DNA of 64,000 bases from Falsiroseomonas oleicola (GCF_019029495.1 NZ_JAERQM010000006.1:201115-265114), one strand, 5' to 3'; numbered from the stretch's first letter, positions 18,704 through 28,469 are shown. Program-made: numbers and translations. The notes: generated by a model from the letters alone, not told the origin.

Positions 18704-19639
18704 TCAGCGCGCGGGATGCGCGGGCACGAAGACCGGCTTCAGCAGCCAGCGACGCGCGATGTCGAAATAGCCGGGGAAGACGTAGTGGCCGTTATGTTCC
18801 AGCAGCTTCTCGCGATGGCGGCGCCAGAAGCCGGGAATCTCGAACCAGGCCATCTGCGGGTACAGATGGTGGACGATGTGCAGGTTGTTCCACAGGAACA
18901 GCAGGCCGAAGACCCAGTTGGATTCGACGCTGGCCGTGCGCTCGCCGGGCGTGGGGCCCCAGCGATGCTCGATGAAGGCGCGCAGCAGGCCAAGGCTCAG
19001 CCCGGGCAGGACGAAGACCAGGTAGTAGTGCCAGACCGGCATGCCGGCGACACCGGAGACGAACCACAGCACCACCGCGAGGCCCGCGAAGAAACGCAGC
19101 CAGACCGGCACATCCCGGAAATCCCCGGCGCGCAGCTTGGCCCATTCGGTCAGCACCAGCTTGCGCAGCCGCAGCACCGGCCCGATCGTCAGCCGGCCGA
19201 GCAAAGTCTGGTTGAACAGCAGCACCATGCGCCAGGGGCGTGAATAGCCGGACCAGTCGTCCTGGCGGTGATAGACGCTTTCGGTGTCCTCCCCGGGATA
19301 GGTCAGCACCGTGTTGCGATGATGCGCGGTGTGGCTGCGCTTGTAGAGTTCGAAGGGAAACCAGCCGCCGATGGGCGGCCAGACCATCGCCGTGCGCAGC
19401 CAGCGGGGAATGCTGCGCCAGCCATGGATCGCCTCATGCTGAAGCGAGAAGTGCCAGGCCAGCACATAGGCCCCGCCCAGCACCTGCAGCGGCCAGGGAA
19501 TGCTGGTATGGAACCAGACCAGGGCGAACCAGGCGGCATAGATGGCGAAGGCCACGCCCCAGGTCGGCACTTCCCATCGCCGCCACCAGATCGGTGAGGG
19601 CGCGAGTGCGGCCGATCGGGGAAGGGCTTTCTCCTGCAT
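18704..19639 (-). CDS. Membrane fatty acid desaturase/hydroxylase family protein
   Basis: The 311-residue integral membrane protein has the three His boxes of the diiron desaturase family: HEAIHG near residue 77, HTAHH near residue 113 and HIVHH near residue 260, set between hydrophobic helices. The family covers acyl desaturases, carotenoid ketolases and alkane hydroxylases, and the exact reaction cannot be fixed. I use the ATG at 19639; a TTG at 19675 is possible. The stop is about 14 bases before the TRAP binding-protein start, so all four genes may be one operon, which is an odd combination. Confidence 0.82.
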   Translation of the reverse strand: MQEKALPRSAALAPSPIWWRRWEVPTWGVAFAIYAAWFALVWFHTSIPWPLQVLGGAYVLAWHFSLQHEAIHGWRSIPRWLRTAMVWPPIGGWFPFELYKRSHTAHHRNTVLTYPGEDTESVYHRQDDWSGYSRPWRMVLLFNQTLLGRLTIGPVLRLRKLVLTEWAKLRAGDFRDVPVWLRFFAGLAVVLWFVSGVAGMPVWHYYLVFVLPGLSLGLLRAFIEHRWGPTPGERTASVESNWVFGLLFLWNNLHIVHHLYPQMAWFEIPGFWRRHREKLLEHNGHYVFPGYFDIARRWLLKPVFVPAHPAR

Positions 19640-19741
19640 GGCCGCAGCGTGGCAACAAACAATGGTGGCTGACAAGCGGGATCGCGCGACTCAAACCACG
19701 CCGCCGCGCCGCGTTGCGTGGAGGGCAAGCAGGCGATGCCG

Positions 19742-19769
19742 GTATACGCAGCAATGCAACACTGCATAC
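19742..19769. promoter_or_regulatory. Imperfect inverted repeat in the divergent desaturase/monooxygenase promoter region
   Basis: GTATACGCAG (19742-19751) and CTGCATAC (19762-19769) face each other around a 10-base spacer, with two extra bases in the left arm. The site sits in the 207-base gap between the divergent desaturase and flavin monooxygenase genes. It may be a shared operator; nothing else is recognised in this gap. Confidence 0.3.
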
Positions 19770-19846
19770 GATTTCCGCATCCATCACGGGGCTGGAAGCG
19801 GCGCGAAATCCGACCATTCTCGAGGACCCATCAGGAGCGATTCGCC

Positions 19847-21271
19847 TTGCCCGCACCCCGCAGCCTTGCGGCCCTGGAACACGACGCGCGGCGCGACCTG
19901 GACCTGATCGCGCATCCGCGCATGGACTGGCTGCAACCCAAGACCAGCGGCGGCCGGCCCGTGCTGGATGTGCTGGTGGTGGGCGGCGGGCAATGCGGCG
20001 TGGTCACCGCCTTCGCCCTGATGCGCGACCGCGTGCGCAACCTGCTGGTGCTGGACCGCGCGGCCTATGGGCAGGAGGGACCGTGGCAGACCTATGCGCG
20101 GATGCACAATCTGCGGTCCTGGAAGGACCAGAGCGGCCCCGATCTCGGCGTGCCCTCCCTCACCTACCAGGCCTGGCATGAGGCGCAGTTCGGCACCGCG
20201 GATTGGGCGGCGCTGCGCTACATCCCCAAGGAGTTCTGGAACGACTATCTGCTGTGGCTGCGCCGCGTGGTCGGCGTGCCGGTGCGCAACGGGGTGAATG
20301 CCGGGCGCATCTCGCCCGCCCGGACGGATGACGGGCTGCCCTGCCTTTCCGTCGAGACCAGCGACGGCCCGATGCTCGCGCGCAAGGTGGTGCTGGCGAC
20401 GGGGCAGGAAGGTGCCGGCGTCTGGTGGATGCCGGATTTCGTCACCGCCCTGCCCCGTCCTCTGCGCGCCCATAGCGCCGACCCGATCGACTTCGCGGCG
20501 CTGCGCGGCAAGGTGGTGGCCGTGCTCGGCGCCGGGGCCTCGGCCTTCGACAATGCGGCGATGGCGCTGGAGGCCGGGGCGGCGGCGGTGCATCTGTTCT
20601 GCCGCCGGGCGGAGCCGATGGTGGTGCAGCCCTATCGCTGGCTCACCTTCGCCGGCTTCATGCGCCACATCCATGAGATGCCGGATGAATGGCGCTGGCG
20701 CTTCATGGCGCATGTGCTGGGGCTGCGGGAGGGTTTTCCGCCCGACACCTATGCGCGCGTCCTGCATTTTCCCAACTTCGCAATGCATGTCGGCCGTGCC
20801 TGGACCGATGCGCGGAGCGATGGCGCGCGCGTGACGCTGACCACACCTCGCGGCGACTTCGAAGCCGACTTCCTGATCTGCGGCACCGGCGTGCGGATGG
20901 ACCCGACTTTGGTGCCGGAACTCGCCGGCTGCGCCCACAACATCGCCCGCTGGTCGGACCGCTACACACCGCCGGCGGAGGAAGCCAATCCGCGCCTCGG
21001 CGAATTCCCCTACCTGGCCGACGACTACAGCTTCATCGAGCGCGTGCCGGGCGAGACCCCCTGGATGCGCGACATCCATCTGTTCGGCATCGGCACCACC
21101 CTGTCCTTCGGCCCCGCCGGCGCCTCCATCAACGCCATGGGCATCGCCGTGCCGCGCCTGGCCGCGGGCATCACCCGCGGCCTGTTTGCCGCCGAACTGC
21201 CGCGCTACTACGCGGAGCTGCGCGCCTATGACGTGAAGCAGGTGGAGATCGACCCGAGCCGGATCAGTTGA
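19847..21271 (+). CDS. FAD/NAD(P)-binding monooxygenase-like protein
   Basis: The protein resembles flavin-containing monooxygenases and related FAD/NAD(P) oxidoreductases. A dinucleotide-binding motif (VLVVGGGQCG) lies near residue 40, and a second (VAVLGAGASAFD) near residue 225 should bind NADPH. The final third holds the usual FAD-contact segment (FGIGTTLSFGPAGASINAMG). I start at the TTG at 19847 because AGGAG lies seven bases upstream, giving 474 residues; Met codons further upstream lack such a site. The substrate is unknown. Its stop overlaps the opposite M20 gene by eight bases. Confidence 0.82.
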   Translation: MPAPRSLAALEHDARRDLDLIAHPRMDWLQPKTSGGRPVLDVLVVGGGQCGVVTAFALMRDRVRNLLVLDRAAYGQEGPWQTYARMHNLRSWKDQSGPDLGVPSLTYQAWHEAQFGTADWAALRYIPKEFWNDYLLWLRRVVGVPVRNGVNAGRISPARTDDGLPCLSVETSDGPMLARKVVLATGQEGAGVWWMPDFVTALPRPLRAHSADPIDFAALRGKVVAVLGAGASAFDNAAMALEAGAAAVHLFCRRAEPMVVQPYRWLTFAGFMRHIHEMPDEWRWRFMAHVLGLREGFPPDTYARVLHFPNFAMHVGRAWTDARSDGARVTLTTPRGDFEADFLICGTGVRMDPTLVPELAGCAHNIARWSDRYTPPAEEANPRLGEFPYLADDYSFIERVPGETPWMRDIHLFGIGTTLSFGPAGASINAMGIAVPRLAAGITRGLFAAELPRYYAELRAYDVKQVEIDPSRIS

Positions 21272-22379
21272 GGGTTTCCATCAACCGCCGCAGCAGCAGC
21301 GCGCGGGGCACCAGGCTTTCCAGATAGATCTGCTCGAAATCCGTATGCCCGCCCTTGCCATCGGCGCCCAGCCCATCGAGCACCGGCGCGAGATCGGCGC
21401 AGAAATTGCCGTCGCTGCCGCCACCTGTCTTCAGGTCCTGCAACTCGAAGCCGATCTCGGCCGCCAGCGCCTTGGCATGGTCGAACAGCGCGGCGATGGC
21501 AGGTGTCTTCTCATAGGGCGGACGGTTCAACCCGCCGGTCAGCATCAGCGTCACATCCGGGCCATGCGGACGCAGCGCCTGCATGCGCGCCAGCATCTCC
21601 TCCGCGATCGCTGGCGTCGGCAGGCGCATGTCGACGGCGGCGCGGGCTTCTTCCGCCACCACATTCGCCCGCGTGCCGCCAGCGACGACGCCGACATTCA
21701 CGGTGACGCCGCGCTCGTAATCCGTCATCGCATGCAGGTCGATGATCTGCCGTGCCAGCTCGCCAATGGCGCTGCGGCCGTCCTGGTGCCGGCTGCCGGA
21801 ATGCGCGGCGCGGCCCTTCACCACAAGGTCGAAACGCGCGGCGCCCTTGCGGGCCGTGACAATCTTGCCACCCTCCCGCGCCGGCTCCGTCACCAGCACA
21901 TACCTGGCCTTACCGCCGAGGTCGCGGATCAGGTCCTTGCTGGTCGGGCTGCCCACCTCCTCATCCGCATTGAACAGATAGGTGATGGGCAGCGGCGTCG
22001 GCGTGCCGGCGCGCAGGAAGGAGAGGAAGGCCTCGAAGGCCAGCCGCGCGCCGGCCTTCATGTCGTAGATGCCGGGGCCGTAGGCGATGCCGTCCTGCAC
22101 CCGGAAGGGCATGCGCGCCAGCATGCCCATGGGATGCACCGTATCCAGATGCGACAGCACCAGGATGCCCGGCGCATCGCCGCCCCAGGGCGAGCGCAGC
22201 AACACATGGTCGCCCATGCCGTCGCGGCCCGGGATGATTTCCACATGCGCGCCCGCCTCGCCGGCCTCCGCGGCGACCTTCGCCATCAGGGCGGAGACGG
22301 CATCGGGCGCATCGGTCGGCGTTTCATGCTCCACCCAGGGGCGGATGCTGGCGAGCAGCGCATCGGTGGTGAAGGTCAT
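21264..22379 (-). CDS. M20 family metallopeptidase, carboxypeptidase G2-like
   Basis: This 371-residue zinc hydrolase shows the M20 metal-site series: LSHLDTVHP (His and catalytic Asp), GIYDMKAG (bridging Asp), ADEEVGSPTS (general-base Glu) and a C-terminal GGHTDFEQIY (last His). The dimerisation domain contains GRAAHSGSRHQDGRSA. The arrangement matches glutamate carboxypeptidase and related M20A enzymes that cleave N-acyl amino acids or C-terminal Glu. Its start overlaps the stop of the MmgE/PrpD gene upstream (ATGA), so the two should be co-translated. Confidence 0.88.
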   Translation of the reverse strand: MTFTTDALLASIRPWVEHETPTDAPDAVSALMAKVAAEAGEAGAHVEIIPGRDGMGDHVLLRSPWGGDAPGILVLSHLDTVHPMGMLARMPFRVQDGIAYGPGIYDMKAGARLAFEAFLSFLRAGTPTPLPITYLFNADEEVGSPTSKDLIRDLGGKARYVLVTEPAREGGKIVTARKGAARFDLVVKGRAAHSGSRHQDGRSAIGELARQIIDLHAMTDYERGVTVNVGVVAGGTRANVVAEEARAAVDMRLPTPAIAEEMLARMQALRPHGPDVTLMLTGGLNRPPYEKTPAIAALFDHAKALAAEIGFELQDLKTGGGSDGNFCADLAPVLDGLGADGKGGHTDFEQIYLESLVPRALLLRRLMETLN

Positions 22380-23722
22380 GTGGAGGGCACCAGTTTCGTC
22401 ACGAGGGTTGCGGCATCACCGCCCTCCGCCAGCGCGGCGATGGCGGACAGGGCGTCTTCGGTCGCTCTGGGGCTGAGCACGCGCGCCGCGCAATCGCGGA
22501 ATTTCGCCAGATGCTCCGCCTCGGTCATCGGGTTCCCGGCCGCGCCGCGGCGGATGCTGCGTGTTTCGCTCAGCGTGCCGCCATCGCGCAGATGCAGAGT
22601 CACCTGCGTCGGCGGGCGCGGGTCGGCATCCGGCAGCGCGCGCATCGTGATGCGCGGCATCAAGGCGCGGATGGAGGCGCGGTGGATCGCATCCCCCTCG
22701 AAATCCGCCAGCGCCACCTGTCCCTGTAGTGCCGCCGTCGCCAGGCAATACTCCATGCTGAAGCGTGCCTGCATCCCCGTGCGCGGATCGGGATGGATCA
22801 GGTTGCCGGCGAGCACCGCGGGCAGGGCCGTCTCGATCGCGGCGATCTCGGCAGGCGGCACCTTCATCGCCAGCAGCGCGTCCAGCGACAGGTGCGTGGC
22901 CGCGCAGGTGGGATAGGGTTTGTAGCTGATGCCCAAGGCCTCAATGGCCAGCGGCGCATTGTCGCCGGGCGGGTCCATCGCCCCCTCCGCTACTTCGGCG
23001 CCCGCGAACATCTCGACGAAGCGCCAACGGCCGGCCAGCGCCTCCGCCGCGCCATCGATGCCCTGCTCCGCGAGGATCGCCGCCAGCAGGCCCGATTTCG
23101 CGGCGAGGCCGGCATGCACGGACTTGGCCATGGCGCCGAGCTGCATGCGGCTGCCGCTGGCCATGCTGGTGGCGAGGCTGAGCGCATGCCCCGCCTGCCC
23201 GGCATCCAGCCCCAGCAGCCGCGCGCAGGCCGCCGCCGCGCCGATCGTGCCAATGGTGGAGGTGGCGTGCCAGCCCAGCCCGTAATGGCGCGGATTCACG
23301 CCGCGGCCGATGCAGGCCATCACTTCCAGACCGACGACCAACGCATCCAGCAGCGCGGGGCCCGCGGCCTGGCGCTCCTCGCCCAAAGCGAGGATGGCGG
23401 GCACCAGCACGGCGGTGGCGTGGCCATGCAGCGGGTTGAAGGTGTCGTCGTAATCCAGCACATGCGCCGCCGCGCCATTCACCAGCGCGGCCCAGGGTGC
23501 GGCCAGGGCGATTCGCGTCCCCAGCAGGCGCGAACCGCCGGCACCCCAGCGCGCAGCGGTCGCGGCGACGCGACGCGGTGTTTCCTCCACCGATCCGGCG
23601 AGCATCACGCCGATGGCGTCGCGCAGACCGGCGATGGCCAGCGGCGCCACGGCGGCCGTGCGGTCGACCGGCAGATCGGCGATCCATTCCGCCAGTCGCT
23701 GCGTCGGCCCCGCCATCCTCAT
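22376..23722 (-). CDS. MmgE/PrpD family protein
   Basis: The 448-residue protein belongs to the MmgE/PrpD fold, which includes 2-methylcitrate dehydratase, cis-aconitate decarboxylase and some epimerases. Typical segments are VNGAAAHVLDYDDTFNPLHGH (about residues 81-101) and GWHATSTIGTIGAAAACARLLGL. The combination with an M20 hydrolase in one two-gene unit is not one of the described PrpD pathways, so the substrate is unknown. A second, divergent member of the family lies at 58746. Confidence 0.88.
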   Translation of the reverse strand: MRMAGPTQRLAEWIADLPVDRTAAVAPLAIAGLRDAIGVMLAGSVEETPRRVAATAARWGAGGSRLLGTRIALAAPWAALVNGAAAHVLDYDDTFNPLHGHATAVLVPAILALGEERQAAGPALLDALVVGLEVMACIGRGVNPRHYGLGWHATSTIGTIGAAAACARLLGLDAGQAGHALSLATSMASGSRMQLGAMAKSVHAGLAAKSGLLAAILAEQGIDGAAEALAGRWRFVEMFAGAEVAEGAMDPPGDNAPLAIEALGISYKPYPTCAATHLSLDALLAMKVPPAEIAAIETALPAVLAGNLIHPDPRTGMQARFSMEYCLATAALQGQVALADFEGDAIHRASIRALMPRITMRALPDADPRPPTQVTLHLRDGGTLSETRSIRRGAAGNPMTEAEHLAKFRDCAARVLSPRATEDALSAIAALAEGGDAATLVTKLVPST

Positions 23723-23843
23723 CCCTTCCCGCCTGACGGGCGCAGCCTCGCGCGCCGCATGCCGCCGGGCAACCCCCGCCCGTCTTCACGCCGTCGCCGA
23801 TGCCTGCGAAGCTTGCGGCCGAAGATGGGTGGAGAAGGCTGGA

Positions 23844-25256
23844 ATGACCGGGACCAGGGCTGGAGCGATCGCGCGCGCGGAACGCTGCTTTGACGATGGC
23901 GCATATCTGGCGGCGCTGCGGAAGCTGGTCGCGGTCCCGACCGAAAGCCAGCTTCCGGACAGCCTGCCGGCGCTGACCCGCTACTGCACCGAAACGCTCG
24001 CCGATCTGATGCGCGACATGCCCTTCGAGCAGACCGTGCTGCCGAACCCGCGGGAGGGCCGCGGCCCGGTCTTCGTCGCGACCCGCATCGAGGACCCGTC
24101 CTTGCCGACCGTGCTGGTCTATGGCCATGGCGATGTGGTGCGCGGCCTGGCGCCGAAATGGAGCGAGGGGCTCGACCCCTGGCAGGTCACCGTGCGCGGC
24201 GACAAGTGGTACGGCCGCGGCACGGTGGACAACAAGGGCCAGCACCTGATCGCCATCGAGGCACTGCGCGCGGTGATGGCGGAACGCGGCGGCACGCTGG
24301 GCTTCAACGCCAAGGTGCTGGTGGAGACCGGCGAGGAACAGGGCTCCCCCGGCCTGCGCGCGATGCTGCAACAGCATCGGGAGATGCTGGCGGCGGATGT
24401 GTTCATCGGCCTCGACGGGCCGCGCCAGACCACCTTCATGCCGGAGATGAAGCTCGGCGCGCGCGGCGGCGTCGCCTTCGACCTGGTGGTGAAGCTGCGC
24501 GACCATGCGCATCATTCCGGCCATTGGGGCGGCGTGCTGACGGACCCCGGCTTCGTGCTGGCGCATGCGCTGTCCACCATCCTCGACCGCAATGGCCGCA
24601 TTCTTGTGGAGGGCTGGTCGCCGGCGGCCATCCCGCCCGCCGTCAAGCGCGCCATCGGCGAACTGGTGTTCGAGGACATCCCCGGCCTGCCCGAAGGCGA
24701 TCCCAGCTGGGGCGAGCCCGGCCTGACGAAAGCCGAAAAAATCTTCGGCTGGACCAGCGTCATCATGCTGGCGCAGATCACCGGCCATCCGGATGCGCCT
24801 ACCAATGCCGTGCAGGGCGAGGCCCGCGCGCGGTTGCAGATCCGCCACACGGTGGACGTGCCCGGCGCCGCCTTCGTGCCGGCGCTGCGCAAGCATCTGG
24901 ATGCCAGGGGCTTCCCGGAGGTCGAGATCATCCCGATGATGGAGCGCGACATGTTCGGCGCCGCGCGCACCGATCCGGACGATCCCTGGGTCGGCATGGT
25001 GGCCAACTCCATGGCGCGCACCAGCAACCGCGCGCCGAACATCGTGCCCAGCTCCTCCGGCTCCAACCCCTCCGACATGTTCCTGGAGGAGCTGGATGCG
25101 CCGGTGATCTGGATTCCGAACAGCTATGCCGGCTGCAACCAGCATGGTCCCGACGAACACGCGCTGGCGCCGCTGCTGCGTGAGGGTCTGGGGCTGATGG
25201 CCGGCATCTGGTGGGATATCGGCGAGGGCAAGGTCCCCCAGAGGAAGCGGTCATGA
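23844..25256 (+). CDS. M20 family metallopeptidase (dipeptidase/ArgE-like)
   Basis: The ATG at 23844 follows a good ribosome-binding region (GGAGAAGGCTGG) and gives 470 residues. Metal and catalytic motifs are VYGHGDVV, GRGTVDNKGQH, ETGEEQGSPGL and a C-terminal NQHGPDEHA, the order expected for M20 peptidases of the CNDP/dipeptidase branch. The dimerisation domain is inserted in the middle. Its stop overlaps the M28 gene start. Two further metallohydrolases follow, pointing to breakdown of a peptide-like or N-acylated compound. Confidence 0.88.
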   Translation: MTGTRAGAIARAERCFDDGAYLAALRKLVAVPTESQLPDSLPALTRYCTETLADLMRDMPFEQTVLPNPREGRGPVFVATRIEDPSLPTVLVYGHGDVVRGLAPKWSEGLDPWQVTVRGDKWYGRGTVDNKGQHLIAIEALRAVMAERGGTLGFNAKVLVETGEEQGSPGLRAMLQQHREMLAADVFIGLDGPRQTTFMPEMKLGARGGVAFDLVVKLRDHAHHSGHWGGVLTDPGFVLAHALSTILDRNGRILVEGWSPAAIPPAVKRAIGELVFEDIPGLPEGDPSWGEPGLTKAEKIFGWTSVIMLAQITGHPDAPTNAVQGEARARLQIRHTVDVPGAAFVPALRKHLDARGFPEVEIIPMMERDMFGAARTDPDDPWVGMVANSMARTSNRAPNIVPSSSGSNPSDMFLEELDAPVIWIPNSYAGCNQHGPDEHALAPLLREGLGLMAGIWWDIGEGKVPQRKRS

Positions 25257-26938
25257 CGGATGCCCTGCCCGCCGCGCTGATCGACCAGGTCAGCGGCAAG
25301 GAGATGATGGACAACCTGCGGGAGATCGCCCGCTGGGTGAAGCTGAGCGGCGCGGCGGAGGAGCTGGAATCGCTCGGCTTCCTGCAGCAGCGGATGAAGG
25401 CCTACGGCTTCCGCACGCAGATCCTGCTGCACGACGCCTATATCAGCCTGCCGGGCAAGGCCGCCGTCACCGTCGACGGCAAGGCGCTGCGCTGCATCAC
25501 GCAGTCCTTCTCCCGCCCCGGCCGCGTCTCCGGCGTGCCGGTCTATCTCGGCCATGGGCACGATGCCGACTTCGCGGGCAAGGACCTGGCCGGCCGCATC
25601 CTGCTGTTCGAGGGCATGGCGACGCCGGCCGTGGCGCAGCGCGCCTCACATGCCGGCGCGGCGGGGCAACTGCATATCAGCCATCACGAGCATATCCACG
25701 AGATGTGCATCTCCCCCGTCTGGGGCAGCCCGGGCGCGAGCACGCTGGCGGAGCTGCCGACCACGGTGGTGTGCAGCGTCGACAATGCCGAGGGCGGCGC
25801 CATCCGCGACGCGCTGGCCGCCGGTGCGCAGCCTGTGGTGACGCTGGAGGCGGAGGTGGATACCGGCTGGCGCAAGACGCCGATCCTGGTGGCGGAGATG
25901 GAGGCGCCGCATGGCGGGGCGGAGGCGCCCTTCATCCTGCTCTCCGGCCATCAGGACACTTGGTATCATGGCGTGATGGACAATGGCTCCGCCAATGCCG
26001 GCATGATGGAGGCGGCGCGGCTTTGCGCGCTGCATCACGCCAAGTGGCAGCGCGGGCTGCGGCTGTGCTTCTGGTCGGGCCATTCGCATGGGCGCTATTC
26101 CGGCTCCGCCTGGTATGCCGACACGCATTGGGAGGAACTGGACCGCCGCTGCGCCGCGCATGTGAATGTGGACAGCCTCGGCGGCGCCGGCGCGACGGTG
26201 CTGGAGAATGCGGCGGCGATGACGGAGCTTCGCCATCTGGCGGCGGAGGCCGTGCAGGCGCAGACCGACCAGACCTACAAGGGCAAGCGCAAGGCGCGGA
26301 ACAGCGACGAGAGCTTCGTCGGCATCGGCATTCCCTCCATGCTCGGCTCCATCAGCGAACAGCCGGCGCGGCATGCGCAGGCGCGCAATGCGCTGGGCTG
26401 GTGGTGGCACACGCCGCATGACCTGATCGACAAGGTCGATGAGGCCAATCTGGTGCGCGACACGCGCGTGCTGACGCAGGTGGTGTGGAAGCTGCTGGCG
26501 GAGCCGGTGCTGCCGCTGGACCACGCGGCGACCGCCGCCTCCCTGGTGCAGGAACTGGCCGGGCTTTCGGGCAGGCTGGCGGGCCGGTTCGAGATGGAGG
26601 GCCTGGTCACCGCGGCGACGCGGCTGCGCGACAGCGCGGCGCGCATCGCCGGACGGACGGCGAAGGATGCCGCGGCCGCCAATGCGGCGCTGATGCGGGC
26701 GTCCCGCGCCCTGGTGCCGGTCGACTACACGCCGGGCGACCGCTTCGGCCATGCCGCCGCCCTGCCCCTGCCCGCCTGGGCCACGTTGCAGCCGATCCGC
26801 GATCTGGCGGCGACGGAAGCGGGTACGGACGCCGAGAAATTCGCCACCGTGGACGCGACCCGCGCCCGCAACCGCCTGGCCTTCGCGCTGCGCGAGGCCC
26901 AGGCCGCGCTTGATGCCGCCGATGCGGCGCTGAACTGA
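25253..26938 (+). CDS. M28 family metallopeptidase with PA-type insert
   Basis: The ATG at 25253 overlaps the previous stop and gives 561 residues. A protease-associated (PA) type region occupies about residues 100-190. The catalytic part holds LSGHQDTWYHGVMDNGSANAG, in which His, Asp and Asp are the expected zinc-site residues, then VNVDSLGG and a late WWWHTPHDLIDKVD with the last His. Homologues are aminopeptidases or carboxypeptidases such as glutamate carboxypeptidase II. No signal peptide is seen, so it is probably cytoplasmic, unlike many M28 enzymes. Confidence 0.82.
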   Translation: MTDALPAALIDQVSGKEMMDNLREIARWVKLSGAAEELESLGFLQQRMKAYGFRTQILLHDAYISLPGKAAVTVDGKALRCITQSFSRPGRVSGVPVYLGHGHDADFAGKDLAGRILLFEGMATPAVAQRASHAGAAGQLHISHHEHIHEMCISPVWGSPGASTLAELPTTVVCSVDNAEGGAIRDALAAGAQPVVTLEAEVDTGWRKTPILVAEMEAPHGGAEAPFILLSGHQDTWYHGVMDNGSANAGMMEAARLCALHHAKWQRGLRLCFWSGHSHGRYSGSAWYADTHWEELDRRCAAHVNVDSLGGAGATVLENAAAMTELRHLAAEAVQAQTDQTYKGKRKARNSDESFVGIGIPSMLGSISEQPARHAQARNALGWWWHTPHDLIDKVDEANLVRDTRVLTQVVWKLLAEPVLPLDHAATAASLVQELAGLSGRLAGRFEMEGLVTAATRLRDSAARIAGRTAKDAAAANAALMRASRALVPVDYTPGDRFGHAAALPLPAWATLQPIRDLAATEAGTDAEKFATVDATRARNRLAFALREAQAALDAADAALN

Positions 26939-26952
26939 AGGAAGAAGCCATC

Positions 26953-28377
26953 ATGCGGAACGACGAACAGGTCTGGCGCAGCGTCGATGAGCGCAAGGAG
27001 ACCTATGCGGAACTCAGCGACCGCATCTGGGGCATGCCAGAGCTTTGCTACAACGAGCATCGCAGCGTCGCCGAACATATCGCGATGCTGCAGGCCGAGG
27101 GTTTTGCCATCACCCGTGACGTCGCGGGCATCCCAACCGCGGTGATGGGCGAGGCGGGCGAAGGCGGGCCGGTGATCGCCATCCTCGGCGAGTACGACGC
27201 GCTGCCGGGCCTGTCGCAGGAGGCGGGCGTGGCGGAACACAAGCCGCTGCCGGGCGATGGCTACGGCCATGGCTGCGGCCACAACGTGCTGGGCTCGGCC
27301 AGCCTGCTCGCCGCCGCGGCGGTGAAGGACTTTTTGAAAGCCAACAACCTGCCGGGGCGGGTGCGCTACTACGGCTGCCCGGCGGAGGAAGGCGGCGCGG
27401 CCAAGGGCTTCATGGTGCGCGAAGGCGCCTTCGACGATGTGGACATCGCCATCTCCTGGCACCCGGCCAGCTTCTCCGGCGTGAATGACGCGATCTCGCT
27501 GGCCAATACCCGCATCGATTTTTCCTTCACCGGCCGCGCCGCCCATGCCGCATCCTCCCCGCATCTGGGCCGCTCCGCGCTGGATGCGATCGAGCTGATG
27601 AATGTCGGCGTGAACTACATGCGCGAGCACATGCCGAGCGATGCCCGCATCCACTACGCCTATCTGAATGCCGGCGGCATCGCGCCCAATGTCGTGCAAT
27701 CCCAGACCAAGGTCCGCTACCTGATCCGCGCGCGGAACCTGCTCGAATTGAACGCCCTGGTGGCGCGCGTGCGCAAGATCGCCGACGGCGCGGCACTGAT
27801 GACGGAGACCACCGTCTCCACCCAGGTGATCTCGGCCGTCTCGAACCTGCTCGGCAATTCGCCGCTGGAGCAGTTGATGTACGACAACTTCCAGCGCCTC
27901 GGCCCGCCGCAATTCACCGATGAGGACAAGGCCTATGCGGCCGAGATCCAGAAGACGCTGAGCGACGAGGACATCCTGTCCGGCTATCGCCGCCAGGGCG
28001 TCACGCCGGATACCGGCAAGGCGCTGTGCGAGCTGATCGTGCCGCTGGATGCCAAGGGCGCGGGCATGAACGGCTCCACCGATGTGGGCGACGTCTCCTG
28101 GAAGGTGCCGACGGTGCAGGCGCGTGGCGCGACCTATGCCATCGGCACGCCGGGCCATAGCTGGCAGGTTGTGGCGCAGGGCAAGGCGCCGGCGGCGCAT
28201 ACCGGCATGGTGCATGTGGCGAAGGTGATGGCCGGCACGGCGGTGGATGCGCTGCGCAATCCGGACATCATCGCCAAGGCCAAGGCCGATCATCAGGCGC
28301 GCACCGGCGGCAAGCCCTATGCCAGCCCGCTGCCGGCCGATGCGAAGCCGGCACTCGGCATGTCCCTCGCCGAGTGA
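26953..28377 (+). CDS. Amidohydrolase, M20D type, AbgB-like
   Basis: The 474-residue protein matches the large AbgB-like amidohydrolases: GEYDALPG, the metal-binding GHGCGHNVLG, CPAEEGGAAKG and HAASSPHLGRSALDA. AbgB is one subunit of p-aminobenzoyl-glutamate hydrolase, but most homologues act alone on N-acyl amino acids. AGGAAGAAG is the ribosome-binding site, 14 bases after the M28 stop codon. With the two genes before it, it forms a three-gene hydrolase operon. Confidence 0.87.
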   Translation: MRNDEQVWRSVDERKETYAELSDRIWGMPELCYNEHRSVAEHIAMLQAEGFAITRDVAGIPTAVMGEAGEGGPVIAILGEYDALPGLSQEAGVAEHKPLPGDGYGHGCGHNVLGSASLLAAAAVKDFLKANNLPGRVRYYGCPAEEGGAAKGFMVREGAFDDVDIAISWHPASFSGVNDAISLANTRIDFSFTGRAAHAASSPHLGRSALDAIELMNVGVNYMREHMPSDARIHYAYLNAGGIAPNVVQSQTKVRYLIRARNLLELNALVARVRKIADGAALMTETTVSTQVISAVSNLLGNSPLEQLMYDNFQRLGPPQFTDEDKAYAAEIQKTLSDEDILSGYRRQGVTPDTGKALCELIVPLDAKGAGMNGSTDVGDVSWKVPTVQARGATYAIGTPGHSWQVVAQGKAPAAHTGMVHVAKVMAGTAVDALRNPDIIAKAKADHQARTGGKPYASPLPADAKPALGMSLAE

Positions 28378-28391
28378 TCTAACCCGGACAA

Positions 28392-28430
28392 CCCCGTGAT
28401 CGCCGCGAGACTGCTTGCGGCGTTGCGGGG
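28392..28430 (+). terminator. Interrupted GC hairpin after the hydrolase operon
   Basis: CCCCG pairs with CGGGG and, inside, CGCCGC pairs with GCGGCG around a 10-base loop. It lies 14 bases after the amidohydrolase stop and before the next gene. There is no T tract, so termination is only possible, not shown. Confidence 0.35.
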
Positions 28431-28469
28431 ATGGCGGCAGCCTTCCGCTTTCTGCGGGAGGTTCTGGCC

